Shown here: positions 44,701-56,879 of the stretch, piece by piece
Numbering within the stretch: position 1 is the stretch's first letter
Layout: each line of letters starts with the position of its first letter
Origin: Saturnia japonica
Taxonomy: Eukaryota > Arthropoda > Insecta > Lepidoptera > Saturniidae
Direction: 5' to 3'
Length of the DNA stretch: 64,000 nucleotides
NCBI GenBank assembly: GCA_033032175.1
Contig: CM065304.1
Location: forward strand, 13,330,001 to 13,394,000
Notes under the pieces: generated by a model
Seen by the model: only the letters and a program-made list of their open reading frames with translations
Told to the model about the DNA's origin: nothing
Database searches by the model: none
Program-made: the position numbers and the translations under genes

Positions 44701-45470
44701 TTTCACGCCTAAACGGCTGAACGGATTTTGATGAAATTTGGTATGGTGATAGATGATAACCTAGAAATGGTCATAGGCTATAAATAATCACGCCATCGTT
44801 CTTAGGGGGTAGGCAGTAGGCAGATAACTAAATTGAGTTAGTGATTTTTAGTCGTTTTTGTTGGGACTTTTGCTCTTTCACGTCTAAACGGCTGAACAGA
44901 TCTTGATGAAATTTAGTAAAGTAATAGATGGTTACCTAAAAACGGATATAAGATCAAAATGATCACGTCATCGTACTTAGGGGGTAGGCAGTAGGCAGAT
45001 AACTAAATTGAGTTAGTGATTTTTAGTCGTTTTTGTTGGGACTTTTGCACTTTCACGTCTAAACGGCTGAACAGATCTTGATGAAATTTAGTAAGGTAAT
45101 AGATGGTTACCTAAAAACGGATATAAGATCAAAATGATCACGTCATCGTACTTAGGGGGTAGGAAGTAGGCAGAAAACTGAATTGAGTTAGTGATTTTTT
45201 TATGGTTTTTGGTGGGAGTTTTGCTCTATCATGCCTAAACGGCTGAACGGATTTTGATGAAATTTAGTTAAGTGATAGATAGTAACCTAGAAAAGGATAT
45301 GGGCTATTAATATTCATGCTATCGTACTTAAGGCGTAGGCAGTAGGCAGAAAACTAATTAAGTTAGTGATTTTTAATCGTTTGGTTTAAAAGTTTACCTC
45401 ATTCACGCCTTAACGTCTGAGCGGATTTTTATAAGACTTGGTTAATATAAAGATAGGATCCTAGGCATGG
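44701..45470 (+). repeat. Five 175-base tandem repeats in the Helitron 5' region
   Basis: The phrase 'tttcacgcctaaacggctga' or a variant starts at about 44701, 44876, 45051, 45227 and 45402. Between copies are 'gatttttagtcgtttttg' and 'ggggtaggcagtaggcag'. The second and third units are nearly identical, the first, fourth and fifth more diverged, which suggests recent duplication of the middle unit. Confidence 0.85.
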
Positions 45471-47086
45471 ACACAGGCTACTTCTTACGGCGGGAAAATA
45501 CCTCATTCCCGCGGAAATCTAGCGTGATCGTGTCAAGAAGCGCATGACGCCATAGCTACTGAAATGATTTTGATGTTTTTTTTTTAACTGAGTGTTACTA
45601 AGACTTCAAGTTAGTATTTGATCACTTTTCTAACTTAGAGGGTCGGTAGGCGCCATAATTTAGGGAATTTATTATAAAATTTTGATGCATCTGTCTTTAT
45701 TTAACAGTTTTACTTGGATCGAAACTTAGCGACATACCATCACACTACTTAATTTATAGGGTAGGAAGGTACCAAAATTCAGACTACTTTTTACTTCGGG
45801 AAAATATCTCATTCCCACAGGAACCTATACACAGCTACCTATCTACAACATTAAAACTCTGTCTAGAATCACATTACGCCATAGCTATTGATCTGATTTG
45901 TATACGATTTTTTATTCAACTGACTGTTACATTACATACAGATAAAATCTAATTACCTACACCACAGAATTAATATAGTACTACATAACTAGCTACGCTT
46001 TAAACTTCAGGAGGTAATTAGATAGACATTTATACGAACTTTATGCTCAGTAATCAATCATAGTGATAAGTTAATACTCATTTTAGACAAAGAAACGGAT
46101 AGGTAATCAGTTCATCACCGAAATTATAACACCTACACTTAGTTTGTTTACTATTCAACGAGGGAAAATAATTCAATATAACGCAAACCTTCAAATCATA
46201 CGTCGTCGTAGTGAATACAAGACGCTGCGCCGAGCGAAGAGGCGGTGCGGCGCGAGGGGAGGGCCGTGCCCAACTGTGCCTACCCAAGCGGGCAGACACA
46301 CGAGGGCAGACGTCGTCATCGCACGTATGCGAATATTGAAATATTGCGTTACGAAACTCTATTCGTTGCGTATTTTTGGTTAGCTAAAACGTTCTTTTTA
46401 AATTCCGAGTTGAAATAGGTACTACGGTCTACGCGTAGTGTCTGTAAGCTTTAATTTAGTCCTTTGTTTAGATATCTAAATAAATATTTGGTAGGTTATT
46501 ATTTTTGAGTCCAAGTTGACGTCATTTTCGTATTTTTATTAAGTACTTAGTTACATTTTTATTATTAGGTAGTTAAGGTAGCTGTTAGATGTAGGTATTT
46601 TCTTAACCAATCATTCATATCTCTAGGTTTACTCAGATACGTATTATTCTTTATTTTTGCAGTCGCTTTCATTTGTTAATTTTCAATTTTATTCATGTGT
46701 AGGTTAAGTGTTTTTTAGCTCACATCAGGATGTTTATAGTTCGTAGTAAATTAGTTTAGTAATAGATTTTGTCATTATATTATAGTACTTTTATGTTAGT
46801 TTTGATAGATAAGTAGGTAGTACCAGTAGTGAAGAAAATTGTGTATTGTGGTGTGGTACATAAATTCAATATTTTTGAATTTATTTAGTTAATTTAGGTT
46901 TTAGGTATAAAAGGTTTGTCAGGTGCATAGTTGTTTAGGTTCAATGCGTTATTGATTGATTTAGATATTTAGGTTATAAGTAAAAAGGTTTGCTTTATCG
47001 AAGTTTTTATAAAAAATTGTCTTACGTTGTAGTGTTTAAAACTACCGATTTTAAAAATCTTTAATTATTGTTTTATTGTTTTCGAT

Positions 47087-50000
47087 ATGCCACGCAAACG
47101 TAAATCCAATCTAAGCCGTAGTTCTAGCAGAGCTCGAACTGCAAAAGTTGCTAGAAGCCAAGAATCTGAAGAGCAGACTCAGACGCGTCAGATGTTAGAT
47201 TCTCAGCGTCATGCGACTCAAAGAGCTTCTGAGACCTATACGCAGACTCAAGCCCGTAGGACCTTAGATGCTGAGCGCCACGCATCTCAAAGGGCCTCTG
47301 AGACGTTTACACAGACTCAAGCCCGTCAGGCCCTAGATGCTGAACGCCACGCATCTCAAAGAGCCTCTGAGACGTTTACGCAGACTGAGACCCGTCAGGC
47401 CCTGGATGCTGAACGCCACGCATCTCAAAGGGCCTCTGAGACCTATACGCAGACTCAAGCCCGACAAACCTTAGATGCTGAGCGCCACGCATTTCAAAGG
47501 GCCTCTGAGACGTTTACGCAGACTCAGGCCCGTCAGACCCTGGATGCTGAACGCCACGCATCTCAAAGAGCTGCTGAGACAGTGGAACAGACTCAGACAC
47601 GTCGAGTTTTAGATGCCGAACGTCACGCGCAATTGATTGCGGCAGAGACTGACGAAGATTCACAAAGACGACGTCTTTTAAATGCTGAACGGCAGGCAGA
47701 AAGAAGACGTACGTTTTCAATGAGTACGTGGGAGGCATTTAATGGTGCCGCTTTTGAGTATGACCCTTTGATCGACTATGTTAATCACCGATTGGTTATC
47801 ATTGGGAGAATGGATAAAAAATGCAGATATTGTGAAGCACTGAAATGGAAAGAAGAAACTCCAGGTATGTGCTGTTCTGGTGGAAAGGTTAAAATTCCAT
47901 TACTTGGCGAGCCAGAGGAACCTCTTAAATCTTTACTTTTATACGACAGTAACGAATCGCGCCGGTTTTTAAGCAGGATTAGAAAGTATAATTCTTGCTT
48001 TCAGATGACGTCATTTGGTGTAAATAAGGAGGTCGAAATGCCTGGATTTTCACCTACTTTTACCATCCAAGGACAGGTGTATCACAGGATTGGTTCCTTA
48101 CTTCCCGCAAATAATGAACAACCAAAGTTTTTGCACTTTTTTTCATGGGCGATGAAGAAAACGAAGCTGATCGCAGGTGTCAAAATATACAAGGAATCGA
48201 AAGGGATACTGTTTTAAAAATCCAGAGAATGTTGCATGAACATAATCGCCTTATCAATACTTTCAAAACAGCACTAGAAAGAATGCCGGGAGAGGATTAT
48301 AGGTTGGTGATGCACCCCGATCGCACACCAAGTGGGGAACATGAAAGGCGGTATAATGCACCGTTAATAAATGAAGTCGCAGCCTTGGTTACAGGCGAAC
48401 AGTTTGCTTTCCGTGATATAGTTTTACAGGCCCGAGATGACACATTAACCAGGGTGCCTGATACTCATAAATTTTATGATGCGTTGCAATATCCGATCAT
48501 ATTTAGTAAGGGACAAGAGGGGTACCACTTTCAAGTTCCTCAAATTAATCCTGTAACAGGTCTTCCCTTGCATAACAAAAAGGTTTCATGCATGGATTTT
48601 TATGCCTACAACATGATGATACGAGAAAACAACTTTAACATTGTACAAAGATGCAAGCAACTGGCCAATCAGTTTTACGTTGACATATACGTTAAAGTTG
48701 AAAGCGAGAGGTTACGGTACATATCATTAAATTAAACTAAACTAAGAGCAGAGAATTACATCCATCTTCAAGACGCTGTGGCAAATGACGCTAATTTAAA
48801 TCCAAATAACTTAGGTCGTATGGTCATTTTACCATCTTCATTTGTAAATAGCCCGCGGTACTTACACGAATATACTCAGGACGCGTTTATTTATGTGCGT
48901 ACACATGGTCGCCCTGACTTATTCGTCACCTTTACTTGCAACCCAGCCTGGCCCGAAATAGTCAATCAGTTGATGCCGGGGCAAAGCGCAATAGATAGAC
49001 ATGATGTAGTCGCAAGAGTTTTTAGACTAAAAGTTAAAAAACTAATGGATGTGATTAATAAAGGCCGAGTGTTCAGAGAAGCGCGCTGCTTTATGTACTC
49101 TGTCGAATGGCAGAAACGTGGACTGCCACATGTCCATATATTATTGTGGTTAAAAGATAAGTTACGACCCGATCAAATAGATAACATAATCAGCGCTGAA
49201 ATACCGGATCCTAACATTGACAAGACTCTCCATGACATTATTGTAAAAAATATGATTCACGGTCCATGCGGACCCGAAAATCCACAGTGCCACTGCATGA
49301 AAGACGAAAAATGCACAAAAAAATTTCCTCGCAAGTTAGTGAAAGAGACCGTTCACAACGACCACGGATACCCGCAGTATCGTAGAAGAGCGCCAGCAGA
49401 CGGAGGTCGAACAGCAACCGTGAAGCTCCGAAATGGTAGCTACGTTACGGTTGATAATAGTTGGATAGTCCCCTATTCACCAATTTTATCAAAAATGTTT
49501 AACGCCCACATAAATGTTGAGGCATGCAGTTCAGTACGCGCCATCAAATATATTTGCAAATATATAAACAAGGGTAGTGATCAAGCTATTTTCAATTTTA
49601 GAAATACTGATCTTGCGAATCCCGTAGATGAGGTACAAACTTATCAGTCTGGTCGGTATGTCAGCAGCAACGAAGCCGTGTGGCGTCTGTTAGCATTTCC
49701 GTTGCACGAAAGGCATCCCACCGTGACACATCTCAGCGTGCATTTAGAAAATGGTGAACGCGTTTATTTTAATGAACACAATTTCCACGAACGAATAACT
49801 ACTCCGCCAAAAACCACACTTACTGCTTTTTTTGATCTTTGTATCAGAGATGAGTTTGCAAAAACTCTTCTTTATGTCGAGGTGCCGAGGTATTATACTT
49901 GGGATGCAAGTAGGAAAACTTGGAAACGCCGCATTCAAGATACTTCAGTTCACGATTGGCCTGGCGTCAAATCTGGAGATGCTTTAGGACGAGTTTATAC

Positions 50001-51897
50001 AGTTCATGTTAGTAACATGGAATGTTTTTGTCTACGCATGCTTTTACACCATGTGCGCGGACCTACCTCTTTCAATGATCTAAAAAAATACAACACACAA
50101 GATTATCCTACATTTCGAGAGGCATGTGAGGCAAGAGGATTACTGGAGAATGACAACCATTGGGATGTGACACTGGAAGAAGCTGCTCAATGTAGATCAG
50201 CAGGCAAGATGAGAGAGCTATTTGCTGTATTAGTAGCGACATGTGGTCTTTCAAATCCTCAACAATTGTGGGATAAATACAAAAATGATATGACCGACGA
50301 TATATTGCACAGATTACAAGAGCAAAATCCCAATGTCACGTACAGTGATTTAATTTACAATGAGGGTCTGACAAAAATTGAAGACCAGGTTAAAACAATT
50401 TCTAGAAAGGATTTATCAGATTATGGAATGATCAGACCACAGAGAACCGAGGAAATCAGTAGCGATTTAATACGGGAACTAGATTACGATACTGCTTCCT
50501 TACAACAACAATTGATAGAGTCTGTTCCACGTTTGATCCCAGAACAAAGGTTAGTATTTGACAATGTTTTCAAAAAAATCGAAGATGGCGAAGGTGGTTT
50601 GTTATTTTTGGATGCTCCCGGAGGCACGGGAAAAACCTTTCTTTTAAACTTGCTTTTAGCGCAAATCCGAAAAGATAAAGGAATTGCTGTAGCAGTTGCC
50701 TCTTCCGGAATAGCCGCCACTCTGCTCAATGATGGTCGAACGGCACATTCGGTGCTTAAACTGCCATTAAACTTAGCCCATGAAGAAGTGCCAGTCTGTA
50801 ATATAAGTAAAAACAGCGAGCGTGGACGTATGTTGCAGCAATGTAAATTATTAGTTTGGGATGAGTGTACTATGTCCCATAAAAGAGCAATTGAAGCTCT
50901 AGATCGGACTTTGAAAGACATCAAGAGTAATCCAAATATCATGGGGGGGATGGTGGTACTTTTAGCGGGCGGTTTTAGACAGACTTTGCCGGTTATCACT
51001 AAAGGCACCCCTGCAGATGAAATAAATGCGTGTTTAAAAGCGTCAACGTTATGGGTGCACGTAAAAACGTTTAGTCTGTCTACAAATATGAGAGTGCAAC
51101 TACACAATGATGTACAATCTGGACAATATGCTGCTGCTCTTCTTAAAATTGGAGAAGATCGTATGGCAAAGGATGGTAATGGCATGATTACATTGGATCG
51201 TGAATTCTGCAATGTTGTGCATAATCCAGATGATCTAAATAACTTCGTCTATAGCGAACTGCTAACTAATATGAGGAATAGAGACTGGTTATGTGAAAGA
51301 GCAATTTTAGCGCTGACGAATGAAATGGTGGGACAGATAAACGAGCAAATTATGTCACGCGTGGAAGGTGATATTGTTGAGTTTCTCTCTGTAGACACTG
51401 TAATGGATACTGAACAAGTAACATCATACCCTGTAGAATTTCTTAATTCTTTAGAACAGTCGGGAGTACCTTCACACAAACTGAGGCTGAAAGTAGGCGT
51501 TCCTGTCCTTTTAATGCGGAATTTAGATGCACCAAGACTGTGTAATGGCACACGGTTGCAAGTGACACACCTCGGTCGCAATATTGTAAAAGCAATCATT
51601 ATGACTGGAACGGCAAAAGGAGAGAACGTTTTAATCCCCCGTATACCCATAATTCCGACAGATTTGCCATTCCAGTTTAAGAGATTACAGTTTCCGCTGA
51701 AAATCGCATTCGCTATGACGATAAATAAAGCTCAGGGGCAAACATTAAAAGTAGCCGGCATTAATTTAGAAAAGAGTTGTTTTTCTCACGGACAATTATA
51801 CGTGGCTTGCTCACGTGTTTCAAGTCCACAGAATCTCCATGTGTTGGCCAGAGAGGGAAAAACAAAGAACATAGTTTACAAAAATGTACTACAGTAA
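47087..51897 (+). pseudogene. Helitron Rep/helicase with frameshift, stop and motif change
   Basis: Three open segments: 47087-48217, 48145-48735 and one running from the next codon to 51897. Segment 1 starts at ATG 47087 and has about seven 23-residue repeats (TQTQARQTLDAERHASQRAS). The frame then shifts at a T run near 48136-48142, consistent with loss of one T. TAA at 48733-48735 stands where a Gln codon is expected. The large segment has the HUH motif LPHVHILLWL (His codons at 49129-49137), the two-Tyr motif YICKYINK (49549-49563), Walker A GGTGKT (about 50620), Walker B VWDEC, then FRQTLPV, and MTINKAQGQTL and YVACSRVSSP at the end. In motif III the residue before FRQ is Gly (50971-50973), where Asp is usual. 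Rolling-circle replication initiator joined to a Pif1-like helicase; inactive as read. Confidence 0.93.
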
Positions 51898-52229
51898 TAA
51901 GGCCTCTTATTTTTAGCTTCCTACATTATTATACTACTTACATTAAGTTAGTACTTCCTACGCAGACGATGTTACGGATGTCACACTGTCTAACATCGGG
52001 GGTTGGCAGGTAGGTAGTTAGTAGTATTTTAAACCGATTTACATTATTTACTTTTTATATTTACTAAGGAAACATTCGGAGCTATCCATTATGTAGCTTA
52101 GGTTGCTTTTGAACAAATTTTGATGTGAAGTTGAGGACTGGAACACGATAGTGGGACATTGTTGCAGGGGGACTTATAGCCGGGAGAAAACAAAAAACTT
52201 ATGCGGACGAAGTCGCGGGTAAAAGCTAG

Positions 52230-53491
52230 TATAGTTATAAAATAAACGAGAAAATGTAGAGAAAAGAGTCCGAGTTTCAAATAATACTAACAATAATAAT
52301 AACTTTCAAACCGCCGCTAATTTGCTTCGGATCTCTTAAGCAACTTGAGTTAAAAATGTATAATTTGAAATACATACATTTAAGTATATGTATAAAATGA
52401 TGCTGCATGTGACATGACTGGCTTGGCTTATATTTTTATTAAAATTAAGCTATAACAAATAAATAAAATTGAAGTGTTTATTTCTCATATAAAATAACAT
52501 CTTTTTGCTAAATACATACTACGATTTATCTCTTAAGATTTACTCAGAGTAAGTCATATAAGGGCCTTTAAATCGTCGCTCTTCTAAATTGATTTTTATT
52601 TGCGCGGCACCCTAATTAAAATAAAACTAGCTTAAGTTACTCCATATAACATCAGCTATCTGCCAGTGAAAGTCCCGTCAAAATAGGTCAAACCGTTACG
52701 GAGATTACCCGGAACAAACAAACAGATACATTAATTTAAAAAATTGTTCTTTTGCTACAAGTATCGTATATATTTTCATATGCATTAAAAAGCTGTTATT
52801 TTGACATTAAAAACAAACACTACAATTTTATTTATTTGTATAGACTAAGGTGGCAAACAAGCTGATGGTAAACAGCTACCGTAGGTTATAGACGCTTATA
52901 ATATCATAAGCATACCTAACTAGCGCGTTGCCGACTGAAAACCCCTACCTAGGGTTCCGCAAATTTTTAAAAGTATCAATACCTACTCGAGGCGAAGTAT
53001 CGATACTACTTGGTATCAAGTTATATTCTTAAGAGATTAGAAGTGACCAAAAACAGCGTTTAATAATGATTCATCTATTGAGCACATGCATAGTTCTGTT
53101 ATAAAATGTAGTAACAGGTTAAATAAATTGTAATCCATGTATCGAAAGCAATTTTTAAACAAAAGATTCCACAAAAAAAATTAGATAAACGGTGTTGAAT
53201 AACGGCAATACTCAGTGGAAAATTTGAAAATCATTTTAGGTCACTTTAAACAAGAACAATTTCTTCTATTTTTCACTATTTATAACAAAGACAAAAATAT
53301 AAGCATTGAAAAAAAAACACTAATTTTTATTAACCATATAAAAACACAATGAACGATATATATAATATTCATTACTATTTTTTCACCTACACATGGCTAG
53401 ATAATATCTATTTAATAAATCTAGTTTGGTCTGCAAATTTAATTATTTTTTAATTTCCTGATAGGTATATTAAGTGAACGAAACTAATTAC
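52230..53491. other. Intergenic DNA with reversed repeat pieces
   Basis: About 52600-52800 is a reversed copy of the repeat with 'tacggagattacccggaaca' and 'catcagctatctgccagtga', related to 22215-22695. About 52840-52940 is repeat C. At 52995-53005 there is a gtatcgatac palindrome. No gene seen. Confidence 0.5.
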
Positions 53492-55157
53492 TAGGGCCCG
53501 GATTAATATGTAAATACATATTTTTAACTTACACTTTTTTCGTTCTGGAATATTTTCTCCGCATCAATTATCGTCTTTGGATCGTGAAAAACTAATTTTT
53601 ATTTTCCATATTTATACGATAAGTTCATATTTTACAAAAAAACTCACAATCATCCATATTTTCAATTTATATTTGTGCTAGAACAAGAATTAATTCACAC
53701 AAACAGGTATAATTTGGAGGTGTTTGCGTTCCCGCTATTACATGGCCGCGCAGCGCCCTGTCGTGTCGCTCGTATGTAGGTTTTTGCCTTTCATTTGTCC
53801 TCTGTTTCATTCCGCATTCCCTGTCCCCGCCGCCCGCGCATACTAGTTCCACGGTGGTCTTATGAAGATTGTTTAGCTAAAATTCGTGAAGATATACAAG
53901 ATGGCCCCTTGGGGTTGCAATACATGATTCCACAGACACTCAACGTCATTGCATAGGCAACGTGATTAACAGACGTCTAATTGAAGACAGATCCAGCAAA
54001 TCCTATTTATTAGCATGTGAAGAACTTCCTAAATATCACCACCAGACATCAGAAAAGCTTTTTAATGATGCTATAAGTGTTTTGTGGCCTGATGGAGTTA
54101 AACATGAACAAATTTTCTTGTTACTTTCTGATGCTGCTCCTTATATGGTGAAAGCTGCAGAGGGTCTTAAAGTTTTATATATCAAAATGATTCATCTGAC
54201 CTGCTTGGCACATGGTGTAATTAGGTTAGCCGAATGCATAAGGTTCCAGTTTATACATGTTGATAATTTGGTATCAAAGGTGAAGAAAATCTTTCTAAAA
54301 GCACCGAGAAGGATCTTCAAATTTAAAGAGTTGTATCCCGAAGTACCTTGTCCACCAGAACCAGTGCTGACATGCGGGGGTATATGGCTAACAGCGGTTA
54401 AATACCACTCCGAGCATTTTTTTAAAATGAGAACAATTATTTCTCTGTTGGATGATGATTCTGACAAGTATTTTATCCTCAAAAGAATTACTTGAAGATG
54501 AGACTCTCTGTAATGATTTGGTCTACATAAAAAGCAATTATTGCTTTTTATTATACAAGCTGTAAACACTAGAAAATCCTTCAACATCATTGAATGAATG
54601 AATGAAACCTGAAGCGGATGGCCCCGTTTCTGAAGTGGTTAAACAACAAAAACTAAAGTATGTTTGAAAAAAAAAGGATTTCATACCCTAAAAAAATGAC
54701 AAAATTCTGTGCGGTAGTTTTGAAAGCACTGTAGACGTGGCTTCACACTTCCCGAATTATCCAGGTTTAAGTATGCCCCGCCCCAGTCACATGCGACGTG
54801 AAAAGATCATTTAGCCAATAAAAGGCTATATTTAGACCAATTCGTCAGATTTTTAATTTTGAAAATTTAAAGATGCACTTTATTGTGTACTGCAACCAAT
54901 TTAACAAAGCAAATGTAGGAGAAGTTGAATAAACTATTCATTTTTGTTTAATTTGAATCAAACATTTCGTGATAATATCTATACGATAGTTTTTTCAAAT
55001 ATTACTGTTACTACAGTAAACAATTTTCTCAAAAAACAAAGTTTAAAATGAAACGTATTGTTGTTTTATAATCAATATTTTTCCATATTTTATATTTTTT
55101 GGTCGATATTATACGTACATAATTTGTATTTTTTAGTACATATTACTCCGGGCCCTA
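53492..55157 (+). mobile_element. hAT transposon, complete ends, decayed gene
   Basis: 1666 bases. Ends read TAGGGCCCGGATTAATATGT on the left and TAGGGCCCGGAGTAATATGT inward from the right. The flanks CTAATTAC (53484-53491) and CTAATCAC (55158-55165) are an 8-base target duplication with one mismatch. The interior carries a degenerate hAT-type transposase on the plus strand. Family A repeat sequence starts directly at the right flank, so the element landed beside it. Confidence 0.88.
53855..54932 (+). pseudogene. hAT-like transposase remnant
   Basis: Longest open part is 53962-54495. Readable features in order: W-S-Y-E-D-C-L with IREDIQDGPLG before a frame break, LLACEELPKYHHQT, LFNDAISVLWPDG, LLLSDAAPYMVKAAEGLK, then HLTCLAHGVIRLAE, KAPRRIFKFKELYPEVP, and a W-L-T-A-V-x-Y-H-S segment where the usual RWGTWL is altered (CGGIWL). 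A further piece with FENLKMHFIVYCN near 54870 is the C-terminal dimerisation region. At least one early frameshift and several stops later. It resembles the insect hAT-derived proteins sometimes annotated CGG-repeat-binding-protein-like; that link is from memory of the family. Not functional. Confidence 0.75.
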
Positions 55158-55882
55158 CTAATCACGAATATGCCTTTTTTTTGTCTGTATGTATGTTTAT
55201 ATGTCCGGATTTAACTTAAAAACGGCTAGACCGATTCTTATGAAATTCTGTATAGGTACGGGATGCTTTTGTCATTAGTCAATTAATAGGGTACAAGATT
55301 TTTCTATATTACTTTTAGAAATCGTGAAAAATGCCATAAATATATTTTCTTTTATTCTTGACCGATTTTGTACACGGAAAGTACAGGTTATTCTATGAAT
55401 TACGGATTATGGGAATTTTCAATAACACTGTTAGGAATTGTAAAATAAAAACAAAATTTTAAAATTTTATTAATTCATAACTGATTTTGATGAAATTAGT
55501 GCACGGAAAGTATAAGTAATTACATAATTTATAGACTATAACAATTGTCAATATTACTTCTAGGAATAGTAAAAAAGAATTTCTCAAAATTAAATTTTCA
55601 TCAATTGTCAACAGATTTTGATTAAATTTTTTAGACGGGAAGTATACGTAATTCTATAATTGAGAGGTTATAAGGTGTTGTTATAATACGTTAGAAATCG
55701 TAAAATATAATAAAAATTATCAACTAATTTTAATGAAAATTGTACACGGTAAATACATGCCATTCCTAAATTGATACAGCATATGAATTGTCAACAATAT
55801 GATTAAAAATAGAATTACGGAATGTAAATAAATACTGGGTAGTAACAAAGGCGTGCGCAGCCGCGGGCACACCGCTAGTTGA
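55158..55882 (+). repeat. Family A repeat, copy 3, with Helitron-like 3' end
   Basis: Head 'ttttttttgtctgtatgtat', then degenerate units with 'accgattcttatgaaattct', 'gtacacggaaagtacagg' and 'attacttttagaaatcgtg'. It ends in a GC hairpin 'gtgcgcagccgcgggcacac' followed by CGCTAGT. The CTAG after a hairpin suggests a non-autonomous Helitron. Confidence 0.6.
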
Positions 55883-56879
55883 CTATAAAATTGTAATAAG
55901 TACATTATAACTTGAAACTAACTAATTTTAAAAATTCAGTGTACAGGAGATGACATGAAAATACGGTAGATCTATAATGGCCTCACTGAGAATGGCCTAT
56001 ATACTGTCTATTGATTTATGTACAATATTAGAGGGCTACTTAAATATCAGAACAGACCTTATTAAGCACTTAAAACCAACCGAACAATAGTTAAAGTTTC
56101 AATTAAATAAAAATAAATAATTATTAAATTTCTCAATAAAAAACAATCTCATTGTGTTTTCTTCTGAATCATTAACGTTAACGTTAATAAATAAATTAAT
56201 CACATTTCAGTTAAGATGTTTTACAATATAATTATTGTTTCGATTTAAATAATCACCATAAACACTTCTTTTTTGGTACTAAATTTAAACACCTGGTCAC
56301 ACATGCATCATACAATCTAAATTAAGGTTTACCCCAAAAGCTATCACTCCATCGAGAGATACATTATAAAGCGGAAAGGACAAATAACGTACCCACGAGT
56401 TTTTGGAGGGATCTTGAAGTGACATGTTGTGGTTTTTATTTTTAATTCATTTACTTAGGTTTTTGACCCTATATTATGTAATATTGGTGGCGTTTTGCGT
56501 GATATAGTTTGGTTTTTGTGCATAAGTGAGGTGGATTATAAATATAAGCTGAAAGCATTCATTCTTAGATCTCACAAAAACTTCCTAGAAAGTTCTAACA
56601 AGGGAGCCACCATCTTGTTAGGATACTGAATCGTCATAACACATGACAATATAATTCACTCGATAATGGCAGTAATGGTCTTCATTAAAGAGGACCGATT
56701 GCCAAGTAAGAAAGAAGAAGAAGGTACCCACCACATACCCACTGTCAATGATATGACGGAAGCAATCTAGGGAAGAAAAAAGTATCGAGTAATTGCGAAA
56801 GTATCGATACCTAGTAAAATACTAGAATAAAAGAATCGAGTACAAAAATATTAGGTATAAAAACGAAAGTATCGATACT
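55883..56879. other. AT-rich intergenic DNA
   Basis: No gene. At about 56660-56730 'gatggcagtaatggtcttc' style text ends in 'agtaagaaagaagaagaagg', which resembles the 3' tail of the LINE at 61270-61315. At 56800-56875 two gtatcgatac palindromes occur. Confidence 0.45.

Larger units (their letters stand above)
44640..52229 (+). mobile_element. Large Helitron (rolling-circle transposon), 7590 bases
   Basis: It begins with TC (44640-44641) after A and ends with CTAG (52226-52229) before T, the A^T insertion and TC...CTRR ends that define Helitrons. A short GC hairpin (gcggac, loop gaa, gtcgc) lies about 12 bases before the CTAG. The 5' part has a (TCTG)n tract, five 175-base repeats and a GC-rich patch at about 46205-46320. 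The coding region at 47087-51897 encodes the Rep/helicase with few lesions. No target duplication is expected. Its 5' end matches the fragment at 37691. Confidence 0.9.

Noticed and set aside
44701..45470. CRISPR-like array
   Set aside because: Units are 175 bases head to tail without spacers, inside a eukaryotic transposon.
46078..46383. Overlapping open frames in a GC-rich patch
   Set aside because: They lie in the Helitron 5' non-coding region, Arg-rich by composition, with no family motif.
50484..51650. Two long open frames on the minus strand (242 and 133 codons)
   Set aside because: Antisense to the Helitron helicase; no motif or independent support.
54192..54590. 132-codon minus-strand frame
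   Set aside because: Antisense shadow of the hAT transposase remnant.
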